NCBI GenBank assembly: GCA_030068145.1
Contig: JAPJBO010000669.1
Location: 62,001 to 126,000, forward strand
Length of the DNA stretch: 64,000 nucleotides
Direction: 5' to 3'
From: Diplonema papillatum
Lineage: Eukaryota; Euglenozoa; Diplonemea; Diplonemida; Diplonemidae
Shown: positions 34,101 to 42,498 of the stretch, in pieces
Numbering within the stretch: the first letter of the stretch is position 1
How the letters are laid out: every line of letters starts with the position of its first letter
Translations under genes and position numbers: made by a program
The notes under the pieces: generated by a model
The model's database searches: none
What the model saw: the letters and a program-made list of their open reading frames with translations, nothing else
Told to the model about the DNA's origin: nothing

Positions 34101-37100
34101 GAGCAAGCTTGTGTGCCGGCTGGGCTCGTGTGTTAGACCAGCAGTCACAGTTTTGCACCTGCGCCTCCACCGCTTAGTCAGTCCCTCACAGGTCGCTTGT
34201 TCGCAGCGGCCCATATATTAGCAGGCCAGCTTGGGCGAACGCGGCATTAACTGTCTAGTCAAGACTATGCTAACTCTCTCTCTCTCTCCCTCTTTGTAAC
34301 AGGGTTGATGAAATGTGGAATAAAAATCCCTGGACCACCTGGTCCAGACGAAAATATCGGGGGAGTATCGGGGAGTTTCGGGGAAATTCGGGGAGTTTCG
34401 GGGTATTTCCTTTGTGGCGACCACTTTCCCTGCAGCCGGCCTTGGCGAAGGCGGGGAGGGGGCTACGCTATTATGGCCCTACCTTGCGCTGAGCGGTCCC
34501 GTGTTTGGCTATGCCCCGAAGACGAAGATAGAGGCTGAGAAGGAAGGACAGACTGGGAGGTACAGGTTGGCACGGTTTGACACAGGTAGCGACAGGATCC
34601 GCTGCGGCAAGGAGAGCAGGAACTGTTCCACCAGAGGTCGTGCGGGTACAGAGACAATGCTCGTGCTCGAGTCGCAGCTGGGGACGAACAGGCACGCCTT
34701 CAATGATGAGGTCTGGGGGATGGACGTATTTTCCACGTATGGGCGGACGTGCTGGTGGGACGCCTTCGAAGACGGCACCTCCGGCAAGAAGGGGCAGAAG
34801 AGGGTAAATTTAGTGGGCGGCGGAGACCCAGTGCATGGAGGTAGGCGTGCCCAGGCCACCACCAAGGACGAGAGAGTGTGCACGAGACATCACAAAGCGA
34901 AATGCGAAGAGTGCAAGCATCGGCAAGCGTCGGTAGCGCGCTGCTGCCGAGGCACACCACGCGACAGGGGACGGCCTCGCCGTGAAGTATTGCGAGAAGC
35001 ACAGGATGACGCAGTGCGGAACTCACACCGCGGATGCCTGCCTGCAGCACGATATGCCGATGTGCGGAGTCGGCGGCAAAGAGACGGAAGCGCGGGCCTT
35101 CGCCCCTGGGGACGCCCGAAGCGACACCGAAGTCGAGACGCAGGCTGCGACCATCGGCCCAAAGCGCCACAAGGGAAGCGGCGGATGCCGGCGCCAACAC
35201 CGCCATCGAGAACGCCGAAGACAAGGCGACGACACTAGGACGGCCGCTGCAACGAAGCGGCGGCGTAAGGACTCGCCATCATCGAAGACAGAGACGTGCA
35301 CTCCGCGGCGGGCAGAGGTCAAGATAAGGTACCAGTGACGAAGAGAGGTAGCACGAAGAGGTAGTCACGAAAGAGAGCAGATGCAGATTATCGCCACAGG
35401 CTCTTTGCATGCTAACCCTAACCACCAGGACCAGGGGCAGCTACGGTCGAAGACGGCAATTCGAGCGAGGAGTAAGGTTGATAACCAAAATGAGAGGCAC
35501 GATGGCCATCCGAAAGCAGGGTTGCAGGATGATGCTTGGCCAAGGATACGGTTGCTATGGCGACTGGGACAGAGAGATAACGCAAGATAGAGAGTCCTCC
35601 TTATGGGGTGGTCACACCTTCGCAGTCCCAGGGCCTCCACCCACCTGCATACGGTCGTCGACTGACCATTCCCGAGACGAGTTGGAATGCGGGTACCATC
35701 TTTCCGGAGATTTCCGGTTCCTCCCGTACTCTACAACTCCCCACATAAGTGAACGTGGACACTCCTTTCAACCGGGTGCACGAATTCAGAATTCCGGGAT
35801 GGGTTGACCCACTGTTTCCGATGCGGCTTCCAATCATCGAAGGCTAAACTCGGGTGCAGGAACCGTGCTCGTCGTTCGGGACCAGATGTGGGTCTGCCCG
35901 GTTTACACGTGACTGCTGCAGCGTGGTCAGAAGTGGGAAGGTCATCGGGAGATGGCGGGCGCGAATACTTTTTGCCCAAACCAAAACCCAAGAGGGGATT
36001 GGAGAGTTTGACATAAGAATGGCAAACTCGTGGTACCGAAGGTTGCAACCGCAAACAGAAGAGTCAGATGATGGTTGAACCTGCGCACATGCACACGACG
36101 CGTCCTGTTCAGACTCCTCCCTGTGTCCAAGGACTCAAAGGCAGGTCCTGCAGGTTTTCCAGCAACTGCTGGTTCGCCTTGAGGCCCTCCGAATCCGCAG
36201 GCTGAAGGGTGTGCCTCAACAACTGCCCAGGAGTCCAAGCTACAGTTGGTAGATGCATCCGGTTAGTAGAGGAAGAGGATCGGAGGACGAGGAACACGGA
36301 CAGCTCGAGAGAGCCGCGTCCGAAGCACACTAGCACACCTACCTGCACACCTCACCCACTTGCCCGCACCCGTCTACCCAACTACCCACCTGTTCACCCA
36401 TCCACCCGTCTGTCCACTCAACTACCAGCCTGTACACCTGCCCACCCACCGGCAGCCCCACTTTTTCCCACAAAAATCGGGCTGAGTTTCGGGTAGTTTC
36501 GGGGAACTTACCAGGAGCCCGGACCAGGTGGCTGGACGTGAAACTCAAGAGGAGCCGAAAACTCCGCTGTCTCCGGGTAGCTCACAAACAGCGCCTTCGG
36601 GCGTGCAAAATCGAACTTCAAGTCATCGCGGCGCGTTAACGTGGAAAACCGGGCGCGTGGCGAATGGAACCTGCCACGCCCCGACAGCTGTGGCAGCGAG
36701 GGGGGCCAAGGTCCTCACGTAACGCAGAAAATGACCCGGGGGGGCCGGGTGCCCTGCCTGTATGGATCCCGGGTCCAGACGTCCGCCAACTGTTCGTCGG
36801 TTGGGACCCACACTGTCTACAGGCGGGAGCCGTGACGTCAAGCGGCTTCGTTGATCTCGGGGCACCGACCGACTGAACGTCAAGAAGGTCAAAAAGAGGG
36901 GGGGTGGCTCGTCCCGGGCGGTGCCCTGGAGCACCTGCTGTGCCTTCTCCAGGGTCTTCATCGTGTCCGTCGCCGGGCCCTCGACGTAGTACCGAAAGAC
37001 CGCTTTCTTTCGGTGGCCCGTGACGACCATCGCGTCGTCCTCGCTCATCGTCCGCCTCAGCGCCGTGGCCGCACCCCTCCGGAAACTCTTGGTCGAGTGC

Positions 37101-40100
37101 GACCGCCCCAGCGTCCGCTTCGCCGCCGAGAGCAGGTGCGGGTACTCGAGCCTCGGGAACAGCAGAGAGTTCGGCTCCGAGATGCTGTCGAGGTGTCGCA
37201 GCACGATGAGTGACAGAGGAGCGGCTACGAGCCCGTAGCGCCCCTTGTCCGCCTGGCGCGACTTCTCCCGCCAGATGTCGACGAGGGTGGTGGGTGACGG
37301 GCCGCGGCGGGACACTGTCAGGTCTCTTTTTCGAAGACTCAGAACGGTTTCCGAGCGAGACGCCAGTGCCCACATCAAGGCCTGAGCTGCGGCCGTCTGG
37401 AGCCCCCTCGGCTACGGCCCGCATGACCGCTTCCTGCAACGCGGCCACTACCGGCAGAGCCACGGCCATCCTCCGCGCGCCAGTTACCAGCCGTTGCAGC
37501 CAGGGCAGGCGTCGTTGCTGCGCAGGTACCCCCTTCGACTCGAGGTGCGCTTGCAGCAAACCGACGTACTTGCCGACCGTCGAGCCGCTTGCACGGTGAT
37601 GAGCCGGGCCCCCCAGGCAGCGATCTGGTTCGCCAGGCTCCTCGGTGGTGACGGTACCGAGTCCAAAAAGGTTTGGAAGCTCGTTAACACTGTCTGGGTG
37701 GCGGCAGAGTGCTGACGGCCGTGCCCGAGTGCGTGATGTAACGAGCCATCTTCAGGGGGTCGTCGGTCTTCACCCCCGTCTGCCGCGCGGTCTTGACCAG
37801 GGCCTCACCTGATCGCCCGCGGTGCCGCTCTGCCAGAGACGAGTGTCGAGGAGCAGCCTCGCTCTCGTCCATTGACATCAACGGCTGGAGGGGACCAGTC
37901 CCCAGCCGGCTGCTCCACGCCCAGCTTCATTTGCGGTCCCGGCCGCCCTTTCCCCCCTTTCCCGACGGGGAGCGGAGCGGGCCGAAGCCCCGGAAGAGCC
38001 TCGACTGGGGGCGTTCCGTTGGCCGCGCGGCTCGTGGGCGTTCCAGCCTCCGCCCCACCCTCGGGCGTGGCTGTTGGCCGCCTTCTCCGCCTTCTCCCAG
38101 TCGGGGTCCTGCTCGGGGTCCCGAGAGCAGTAAGGCGTGACTAACCGCCTTACTGCTCTCGGGACTCCGAATGGTAGGCGGGTGTGGCCGCCGTTCGCTT
38201 TTGCCGACATGGGTGCTCGCCGTGGGGCGCCCGCAGTCTCCGCAGCTGGCCGGCCGTGCTGACCGGGGGGTCGAGTTTCGTCGAGATGCGTCGCGCTTTG
38301 CGGGGTTGCGGAGGCGGGTGGAAGGCGGCATTGCCGGTGGGCTCGCGGTTTACGACGAAGCCCCGGACAACGTGTCCAGCTCGAGGTACTCGTCGACGCC
38401 CTCACTCCCAGGGTGTCGAGTGGCTCCGGGTGCGCGGGCGGACGCGGGGCTCCCTCTGGCGAGGGTAATTAATGTAACGTCGAACCGGATCGACCTGCGC
38501 GCGTTGGCGGCGATTGACGGCTTTGGTCGCTTCCGGGAGGTGCTGCCGATGTTGGTGGATCCGGCGGCATTCGTGAGCGAGGTGGTTGAAGGCGTAGGCG
38601 GGTGCCATCACGCGGGATGGAGCGGCACCGGGCGACTCTGCTGGGTGGCGAGCGACGTCCGTTCGCGGCCGGCATTCGCGATGAAGGCGTTCACGACGCC
38701 GAAGAAGGACGGACGAACGGCACGTCTCGTTCTGGATGCCCGGCCGCTGAACGACCCGATGAGCCGACCACCTGGCATGGACCTGCCCGGGCTGCACGAC
38801 TTTGTCGACGAGGTCAAGCGACACCGGTTCGCCATGCTGTGCGACGGCGTGTCTTACTTCTACCAGTTTTCCATCCACACGGGCATATTGCGGTATTTCG
38901 GGATTGGTATGAAAGGGTGCGACATGCTGTTGAACGTGCTGTGCATCGGTTGTCTTGGGCGCCATGCATTGCGCACCGCGCATCGAATGTGCTGGTGCGG
39001 GAATTGGGCTTGGCCTGGGTAGACAACTTCCTTGTCTTGGGTGGGACGCTGGACGAGGCGGAGCGGAACGTGGCCGCTTTTCGGAAGAGGATGCAGGCGG
39101 TGCAGGTGAAGTGGCAGGTTCGCTCGCGTTTCGTGTGCGTGGGTCGAGTTCGACCTGGCTGCCGCGACGCAGCGGCACAGGCTTGACCCGTCGTGGGCGG
39201 AGCGGTGGGTCGACGGCAGCGGAATGACGGCGGTGCTTTCCGGCAGAGTGACGGCCCGACAGTTCGCCGAAGTCTTCGGGGGCGCCGTCTGGGCGACGGA
39301 CATCCTGGCGGTGCCCCGCTGCCACTCCGCGGCGTTGCTGTCGTTCGCGGGAAGGCTCGGCGGGCGCATGGTGGGTGCTGCAGCGCCGACGTGGGACGAG
39401 GTCGTCGACGTTCCTCCGTCGGCGAGGCGGGAGCTGGGCGCGCTCCGGAAGATCGTACGGGGGAACCCGTGGGTCGTGGGCGGCGTTCCTGAGGACACAG
39501 GGAGCGTCCTCTGGACGGACGCCAGCTCGCGGGCGTGGGCGGCGCTGCTGGAGACGGAAGGCCGGTTCGTGGACGGGCGGCAGGGCGTGTTCGCGGGACC
39601 GGACGCGGGCGCAGAATCCGACCAGCCTGGACTGCCTGACCAGACCAAGTCCTGGCGGTAGGTGCTGCAAGATCAACAGGAAGGGTGGGTCTTCTGGGTC
39701 CTTGGTTTCTTTCAATGGGGAAAACGGGAACAAACTTAGTTACCCAACGAACAGATGCAGAACGTGCCCTGCTGTAGGAAGGTACAAGGTTGTTAAAAGT
39801 CCACACGAACCACAGGAGCACAAAGTTACGAAGTTTTCAAAATACCGCAACGCAGCAGCGGGCATTCGAAGCTTGTCACTCACCATCTCCGTAGTTTGAT
39901 AGACATACACACCGCCACCGCAAGCCTATATCTCACCACCCCTCCGTTCCCTTGTTTGCGTGCGCGGGGCGATGGTTCCAGGCACTCAGACACCCGCAGG
40001 CACCGCACAGCCCTTTTTAGCTCGGTCAGACAAAGTGCTAACGTCCCCTGCTATCATTTTGAAAACAAAAACAGAAGCTGGAGGATTGTCAGGAGCGACA

Positions 40101-42498
40101 CCGTGTCAGTCTTGCTAAGTTAGATGCGACAGAGAGAGCCGCGATAGAGACAACAGAAAGACTGACCAAGGAACGCGAGCTGCGCGCGGCCATCGTAAGC
40201 TCGAACAACGAATTTCAAGCTATTACTAATGCCGCAAACCACGCCAAGGTGAGATCCTCATTCGCAGTCGAAAGAGAGTTGAAGCACAACACCACCCTTC
40301 CCGATGAAGGCTCTAAGCTTTCTCGCCAACACGAAATTCCTGACGAATCAGACGGTGACGAAGGAACGGAATCACTCATTCTCGCAATGGACGAAACGTC
40401 CAAGCACACTAGCAAGGTGTTGGGGGCCCAGCCCCACTTGCAGGAAGGTTTGGAGGAAGATTCTCGCCAAAGGTCTTCAGACACCAATAAGGTACTACAG
40501 AAGTACGAACCAGACGAACTCGACCTCCTCTTGGAATCTGGCTTCTCGTTGACCCGGACAACGAGACAACACCAATCTGATTCGCACGAGCATGAAACAC
40601 ATCATGAGGAGTCGAAGCCTGAACCCGAACGCGCCGCTTACCCTTCGGATACGGCGATGATCCGTGCAGCTCGTGAGCGTTCGGCAGCACCCTCGGAGTC
40701 TTCCAGTCAGGTTTGATTTTTGTTGATTCAGTTCAGATCAGTGTTGTCGAGTAAGCTCTTCGCCTGTTTCCCCGTACCCGATGAAGCTGCCCTGCTGTGC
40801 GCCTCATGGTAAAATACCCTCCACCACAGCTGCACGACTTGACAGGCAGGTTACGCGACTTGACCGTCAACAGCGGAGAGAGCAGAGCTCTGGGCACAGC
40901 ACAATCGCATTCGGATGTATTGAGTAGCTACAATGACATCCAGCATGACGAGACAACGAATCAACCAACGACTCACGAGCGGCTTGCACAGAGCTACAGA
41001 TCATCACTGCGTGAGGTGTCCCACACTGCATCCGAAACGAGAAGCGCTTACTCGTACCAAAGCCAGTCCAATGAGGATGACGCGTCGGGCGACGGTCACA
41101 TGGACGCCGTACAAAAACACCGAGAGGTATGCAAGTTGACATGTTTCACCATACGTTATCAAATCGCAGTACACGTTGATGGGAAACTTTCTTCCGAAAG
41201 ATTCTCGGGATGCGTTCCGAGTCTTCTCCGACCTCAGAACAGGGCCGCTTAGGCATTCTACCCGGTTTCATGCGCCCCCCAACGTGCCTATTCTTTGCTC
41301 ATTTTTGCATTCGATGGTCGTTCTGGCGCTATTTTTTACCAGTTTTGGCGTCATACACCATCAGAGAGGTGCTGCGGGTCCAAAGCCACCTGAAAGCACG
41401 GAATAACCGCGCTATAAAATCCACACGAACCCTCAGCTAAAATGGCTGGCACGCCCCTGGGCAGTGAGAATAGCAAACATTGAACGTTTGCACGTTTGAC
41501 AAACGTTTGCGTTTGCAAAATCCATGTCAAACGCGAATCAGACGTGAATGAGGCGCTGGCTGTGCCTGCAGTGGGCATCCGAGCTAGGGGTCGGCTTTCG
41601 AACACTCGAGCCACGAGGCCAGGGTATTCATGCCCCGGGGCCGCAGCGTGTGACAGAGCACTTGTTGGAGGCTAGTATCTTTCTTCAAGGAGAACCAGAA
41701 AGATGCCTTTTTTCCTTATTTTCGTGCAGCCACATGGACAGGTGCTATCAAGGGTCGCGTGCTATATCCAGACTCGGTCCATCGATTATCAAACGTCACA
41801 TTTGCACGTCAAACGTTTGCATTTGACAAACGTTTGAAAACATCACTGACCCAAGGCAATCCCAAGGGAAAATTTGTTGTCCAATTGGGAAGAGCGTGGC
41901 GATCGGAGCTCTGATTACCTCCTCCCAGCGCACCGGACACCCTGGCGGTGCTCTTCAACCCCCCTTCGGTTGGCAACTCATCAGGCCCTGCAACGGACAT
42001 GAAGCGCGCAGACAACCTCCTACTCTACTACACTACTGCCTGAAGGGTGTACGCCCGGTACGACGTGCTCAGCGCACTAAAACGGACATTTTTGAATCAC
42101 ACGCGTGAAAAAACGGAGCTTTTAGCCACGCGTGTCACGCGCGTATTTTGCGATGAGTGAAAGGGCGAGCGGGCGGAACGCGCGTTTTACTACCATGTTC
42201 ATTGCGAAGGTTACTGTTGTGGCTGGGTGGCAGCTGTGCTGTGTGCTTGACCCCACTAGCCCGCATGAATCGTCAGCTGGACTTAAAAGCCACCAGTTTC
42301 GCGTTCAAATATAATCCTTTGCAGAATCTGCGCGCGCTCGTCCCCGTTTACGGATCCGTTGCCGAGCAAGTGAGCCGACAGATCGAAGAAAAGCTGTTGG
42401 AAGTATCGCGCAATGACGAGGCCATGCAGCTCTTAGAAGAGATGCGCCTGTGTGCAAGACCGAAGGCAAAGCGCGGGCACAAAAAGAGAAGCTCCTAG
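19015..42498 (+). CDS. Long coiled-coil protein, six exons with transposon-filled introns
   Basis: Proposed exons: 19015-19139, 21837-23239, 32821-33869, 40075-40710, 40830-41126 and 42325-42498. The sum is 3,684 nt, exactly divisible by three, giving about 1,227 aa. Junction phases agree at all five joins (2, 1, 0, 0, 0). Donors are GTATCG, GTTTGT, GTATGC, GTTTGA and GTATGC. Acceptors end in CACAG, TTCAG, AACAG, CACAG and TGCAG. The N-terminal third is polar and serine/threonine-rich. The middle (end of exon 2 and exon 3) is long heptad-rich coiled coil with Ala/Gln/Glu/Lys bias. Exons 4-5 are acidic and disordered, and the end is basic (KAKRGHKKRSS). I recognise no family; a structural, centrosomal or trafficking role would be typical but is not shown. 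Introns of 2.7, 9.6, 6.2, 0.1 and 1.2 kb hold a same-strand USP gene and several mobile elements. Confidence 0.6.
20617..21440. mobile_element. Non-autonomous element with C/G-rich inverted ends
   Basis: Left end CATGTAACCCCCGACGGGGG at 20617 is mirrored on the right by a CCCCCGTCGGGTTACATG end near 21424-21441. Inside each end are further G- or C-runs that can fold, for example CACGGGGGG...CCCCCCGTG at about 20668-20694. No transposase is visible. It sits in intron 1 of the coiled-coil gene. Superfamily unknown; the flanking TA may be a target duplication. Confidence 0.5.
21837..23239 (+). CDS. Coiled-coil gene, exon 2
   Basis: Begins after a CA-rich tract ending CACAG and ends at ATAG/GTTTGT, phase 1. 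The first ~290 codons are polar and disordered. The last ~160 are heptad-rich (ENASLAAQLVDIKSRVRAHE and ELLAELEASLAKARGKQRD). Past the donor the frame quickly loses coiled-coil character. Confidence 0.65.
23428..25011 (+). CDS. USP-type ubiquitin protease with C-terminal zinc finger
   Basis: A ubiquitin-specific cysteine protease, expected to remove ubiquitin from proteins. The frame from ATG 23428 gives 527 aa; ATG 23734 is an alternative start that would drop a repeat-derived N-terminus. The Cys box is TTTNSCFLQAAMNLI (Cys138) and the His box HTGFNDAGHYRIHAYN (His369), followed by RWTCFDG. A zinc ribbon is formed by TCSVC and KCGAC (Cys247, 250, 291, 294), as in the fingers of many USPs. 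After an acidic serine/threonine linker there is a CX2C-X19-HX3C finger (CPHC...HQRRC), spaced exactly as in the fusion protein at 2635-5175. The gene lies on the same strand inside intron 2 of the coiled-coil gene. Codons 20-39 come from a DNA repeat also found at 28875. Domain evidence is good; expression is unproven. Confidence 0.75.
   Translation: MAQNAGSRPECGNTVLEYNCFCDNQFLLPWRQYLLQLKSCKPRISEPEYAGKHPPVNFHPAELPVTSNELATQADDCSTTTTEREDSLDANPPQPTLNWSPKMRVANLVTVITLAAAVAAGGARTMAKLSRYTTTNSCFLQAAMNLIAATDMAQQVVMYQKCPHHAKGECTAAVYEWVTGNRSQATLLHVFASIDGPFGYGQQCDLGEVLRATISVLLIEKLAHRTCRHRQDFFDGLWHESTVATTCSVCNHTKSNRPEPQDITFLPPAEATIQGSLNHVGQWRKAADYKCGACKHINTTSTKTVFSHTSTVFHTVNTMVMIQLQRVNKDGTANRTAVHPEHSIRLPGLGAQLNLKAVAVHTGFNDAGHYRIHAYNAIADTNQRWTCFDGLQTCSTATPRFSDNETYLCVYQPVDDHTNEAPSVVPLPPDDQRARLADSTQDLLEALRGDEKSQNPSTAESLQPTTEPESSDEDELQCPHCLTRTTETVEKFKGFQGLRTHQRRCKNKHRSPARTKSTLSNTALKRE
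23487..23543. repeat. 57-bp repeat (copy 1), inside the USP frame
   Basis: Nearly identical to 28875-28931, with about two mismatches. It is translated as NQFLLPWRQYLLQL in the upstream part of the USP frame. This suggests that the true USP start lies downstream, or that the repeat has been taken into the coding region. Confidence 0.8.
25358..25645 (+). CDS. Small basic/serine-rich protein with a duplicated motif
   Basis: A 95-aa frame from ATG 25358. The motif ARKRN(I/K)(S/R)RMELDITS occurs twice, about 40 residues apart, each copy followed by a serine-rich tail. The DNA of the two units is also similar, so this may be a tandem duplication rather than conserved protein. The KRNKRR words could act as nuclear localisation signals. 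It lies 346 bp after the USP stop and could be a separate gene, a further exon or noncoding DNA. No family is recognised. Confidence 0.3.
   Translation: MQKRARLPTPPNDPAGKPGKKHAARKRNISRMELDITSPATSTSSSSMSGSPPRATASAGQPARKRNKRRMELDITSLLSPSSSALRSSSDDVFK
25722..25768. repeat. 47-nt block shared with the fusion gene (copy 2)
   Basis: Identical to 5369-5415. Here the core is bracketed by two copies of TGCTAAACATGTATGCACGTG, at about 25704-25724 and 25763-25783, so a unit of about 60 bp is partly duplicated. It lies 711 bp after the USP stop codon. Confidence 0.85.
26017..28984 (+). mobile_element. DIRS-like tyrosine-recombinase retroelement, incomplete
   Basis: Bounded by perfect 57-bp direct repeats (26017-26073 and 28928-28984), which suggests a fairly recent origin despite the worn coding parts. 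In order it shows a gag-like region with a cysteine cluster (CCVDCGKAHNSG) at about 26093-27000, a tyrosine recombinase at about 27240-27915 (IRHAALTWVAF, then GRHVNPRTTRLYT), and an RNase H at about 28230-28668 (SDASMSAWAF, then LLCDNKAV). No reverse transcriptase is recognised between recombinase and RNase H. The parts lie in different frames, with about three breaks, so the copy is a non-functional fossil. It sits in intron 2 of the coiled-coil gene. Confidence 0.7.
28875..28931. repeat. 57-bp repeat (copy 2), abutting the DIRS-like right end
   Basis: Second copy of the sequence at 23487-23543. Its last four bases overlap the first bases of the right-hand terminal repeat of the DIRS-like element. 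Confidence 0.8.
28985..29599. other. GC-rich patch and flanks
   Basis: The stretch at 29160-29405 is much richer in G+C than its flanks and resembles the Kangaroo-like element region in composition. It may be a fragment of such an element. Flanking AGTCGG/CCGACT words repeat in both orientations. No gene is supported. Confidence 0.4.
29600..30630 (-). pseudogene. Decayed hAT transposase (N-terminal half)
   Basis: Read on the minus strand, the region begins with a BED-type zinc finger, VTCKFCEKAFSTASAAHL, at about 30530-30470. It continues in another frame with AHEAIRDFFYEEAIGFNKATG at about 30310-30240, a typical hAT segment after the BED finger, then with a helical region near 30180-30060 that contains stops. 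At least two frameshifts and one stop separate these blocks, and the catalytic core and C-terminal dimerisation part are not seen. It is therefore a DNA-transposon relic inside intron 2 of the coiled-coil gene. Confidence 0.6.
30660..30860. repeat. AACGTTTACTC and AAACGG tandem repeats
   Basis: Three AACGTTTACTC units at about 30682-30716 are followed by GTTTACCGTTTACC and a CACTG/CCCTAGCC border at about 30757-30770 that looks like a hAT-type end. A hexamer (ACGGAA)n run lies at about 30817-30851. Confidence 0.7.
30861..32820. other. Intron 2 remainder, repeat debris
   Basis: Includes a sequence at 31375-31500 that matches 6150-6215, GC-rich palindromes at 31676-31715 (GGACGTCCG-type), a CACTG/CCCTAGGG border at about 31723-31735, and a fragment of the recurrent unidentified frame at 32340-32440 (plus, APEDAKSTTPERG). 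No intact gene is seen. Confidence 0.5.
32821..33869 (+). CDS. Coiled-coil gene, exon 3
   Basis: Starts after CTTATTTCAG with two bases that complete the codon left by exon 2, and ends in phase 0 at CAG/GTATGC. Practically the whole exon is heptad-repeat coiled coil, for example KYKAKVQDKTRDRQRLVDD and LESDLLQVTEARSDLAEQL. No other domain is seen. Confidence 0.7.
33870..34334. other. Start of intron 3
   Basis: Ordinary noncoding sequence with a (TC)n run at about 34276-34291. No gene or clear repeat. Confidence 0.5.
34335..36531 (+). mobile_element. Multi-copy repeat family, copy B
   Basis: Bounded by the inverted word CCACCTGGTCC (34335-34345) and GGACCAGGTGG (36521-36531). Next to each end are G-rich repeats of GTTTCGGGGA type. 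The middle has broken frames. At 34570-35040 one encodes a cysteine/histidine pattern (RVCTRHHKAKCEECK, then KYCEKHRMTQCG in another frame). At 35040-35340 one is Arg/Pro-rich and shared with copy A. At 36340-36450 there is the inverted GGTGGGCA minisatellite. It lies in intron 3 of the coiled-coil gene. I do not recognise the superfamily. Confidence 0.5.
36620..39660. mobile_element. Kangaroo-like DIRS retroelement (recombinase on the opposite strand)
   Basis: Plus strand at 38171-39661: reverse transcriptase (RLVLDARPLNDP, then CDGVSYFYQF, then a WVDNFLVLG catalytic block) and RNase H (VLWTDASSRAWAALLE). Minus strand at about 36840-37560: tyrosine recombinase (KSFRRGAATALRR, then VTGHRKKAVFRYYVEG). 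A recombinase gene inverted relative to the RT is the hallmark of Kangaroo-type DIRS elements described in Volvox. The RT-RNase H part has about three breaks, while the recombinase part reads as one frame. G+C is clearly higher than in the surroundings. Terminal repeats were not found, so the limits are approximate. It sits in intron 3 of the coiled-coil gene and is treated as a fossil copy. Confidence 0.7.
38118..38165. repeat. Perfect 20-bp inverted repeat inside the Kangaroo-like element
   Basis: Arm GTCCCGAGAGCAGTAAGGCG (38118-38137), 8-base loop, and exact reverse complement (38146-38165). It lies between the divergent recombinase and RT genes. It could be a recombination site, a transcription barrier or a palindrome used in circularisation. 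Confidence 0.85.
39661..40074. other. End of intron 3
   Basis: AT-richer than the element to its left and without recognisable genes. Ends in AAAACAG before exon 4. Confidence 0.5.
40075..40710 (+). CDS. Coiled-coil gene, exon 4
   Basis: Opens in phase 0 with KLEDCQERHRVSLAKLD, continuing the coiled coil of exon 3. It then turns acidic and polar (DESDGDEGTESL, HEHETHHEESKPEPE) and ends at CAG/GTTTGA. An in-frame TGA lies directly before the acceptor and another just after the donor, which supports these boundaries. Confidence 0.6.
40830..41126 (+). CDS. Coiled-coil gene, exon 5
   Basis: Follows CCACCACAG, phase 0 at both ends, and stops at GAG/GTATGC. Polar and Ser/Thr/Gln-rich (SYNDIQHDETTNQPTTHER). 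Confidence 0.6.
41127..42324. other. Intron 5, containing a MITE
   Basis: Holds a partial copy of the 18023-18149 fold-back element at 41219-41250 and the hAT-like MITE at 41462-41848. Confidence 0.5.
41462..41848. mobile_element. hAT-like MITE, copy 1
   Basis: Starts CAGTGAGAATAGCAAAC and ends with the mirror GTTTG...CATCACTG. Both ends carry repeated CAAACGTTTG words. It is homologous along its length to 49841-50281. The flanking octamers CCCCTGGG and ACCCAAGG agree at only 5 of 8 positions, so it is older or altered. No coding capacity. Confidence 0.7.
42325..42498 (+). CDS. Coiled-coil gene, exon 6 (stop codon)
   Basis: Follows ATAATCCTTTGCAG in phase 0. Encodes a helical segment (VAEQVSRQIEEKLLEVSRND) and a basic tail, KAKRGHKKRSS, then TAG. 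An ATAAAA word about 85 bases later could be the polyadenylation signal. Confidence 0.55.
   Translation, partial: NLRALVPVYGSVAEQVSRQIEEKLLEVSRNDEAMQLLEEMRLCARPKAKRGHKKRSS

Noticed and set aside
38402-39733. 443-codon minus-strand frame opposite the RT-RNase H region
   Set aside because: A high-G+C antisense shadow; RT and RNase H motifs lie on the plus strand.
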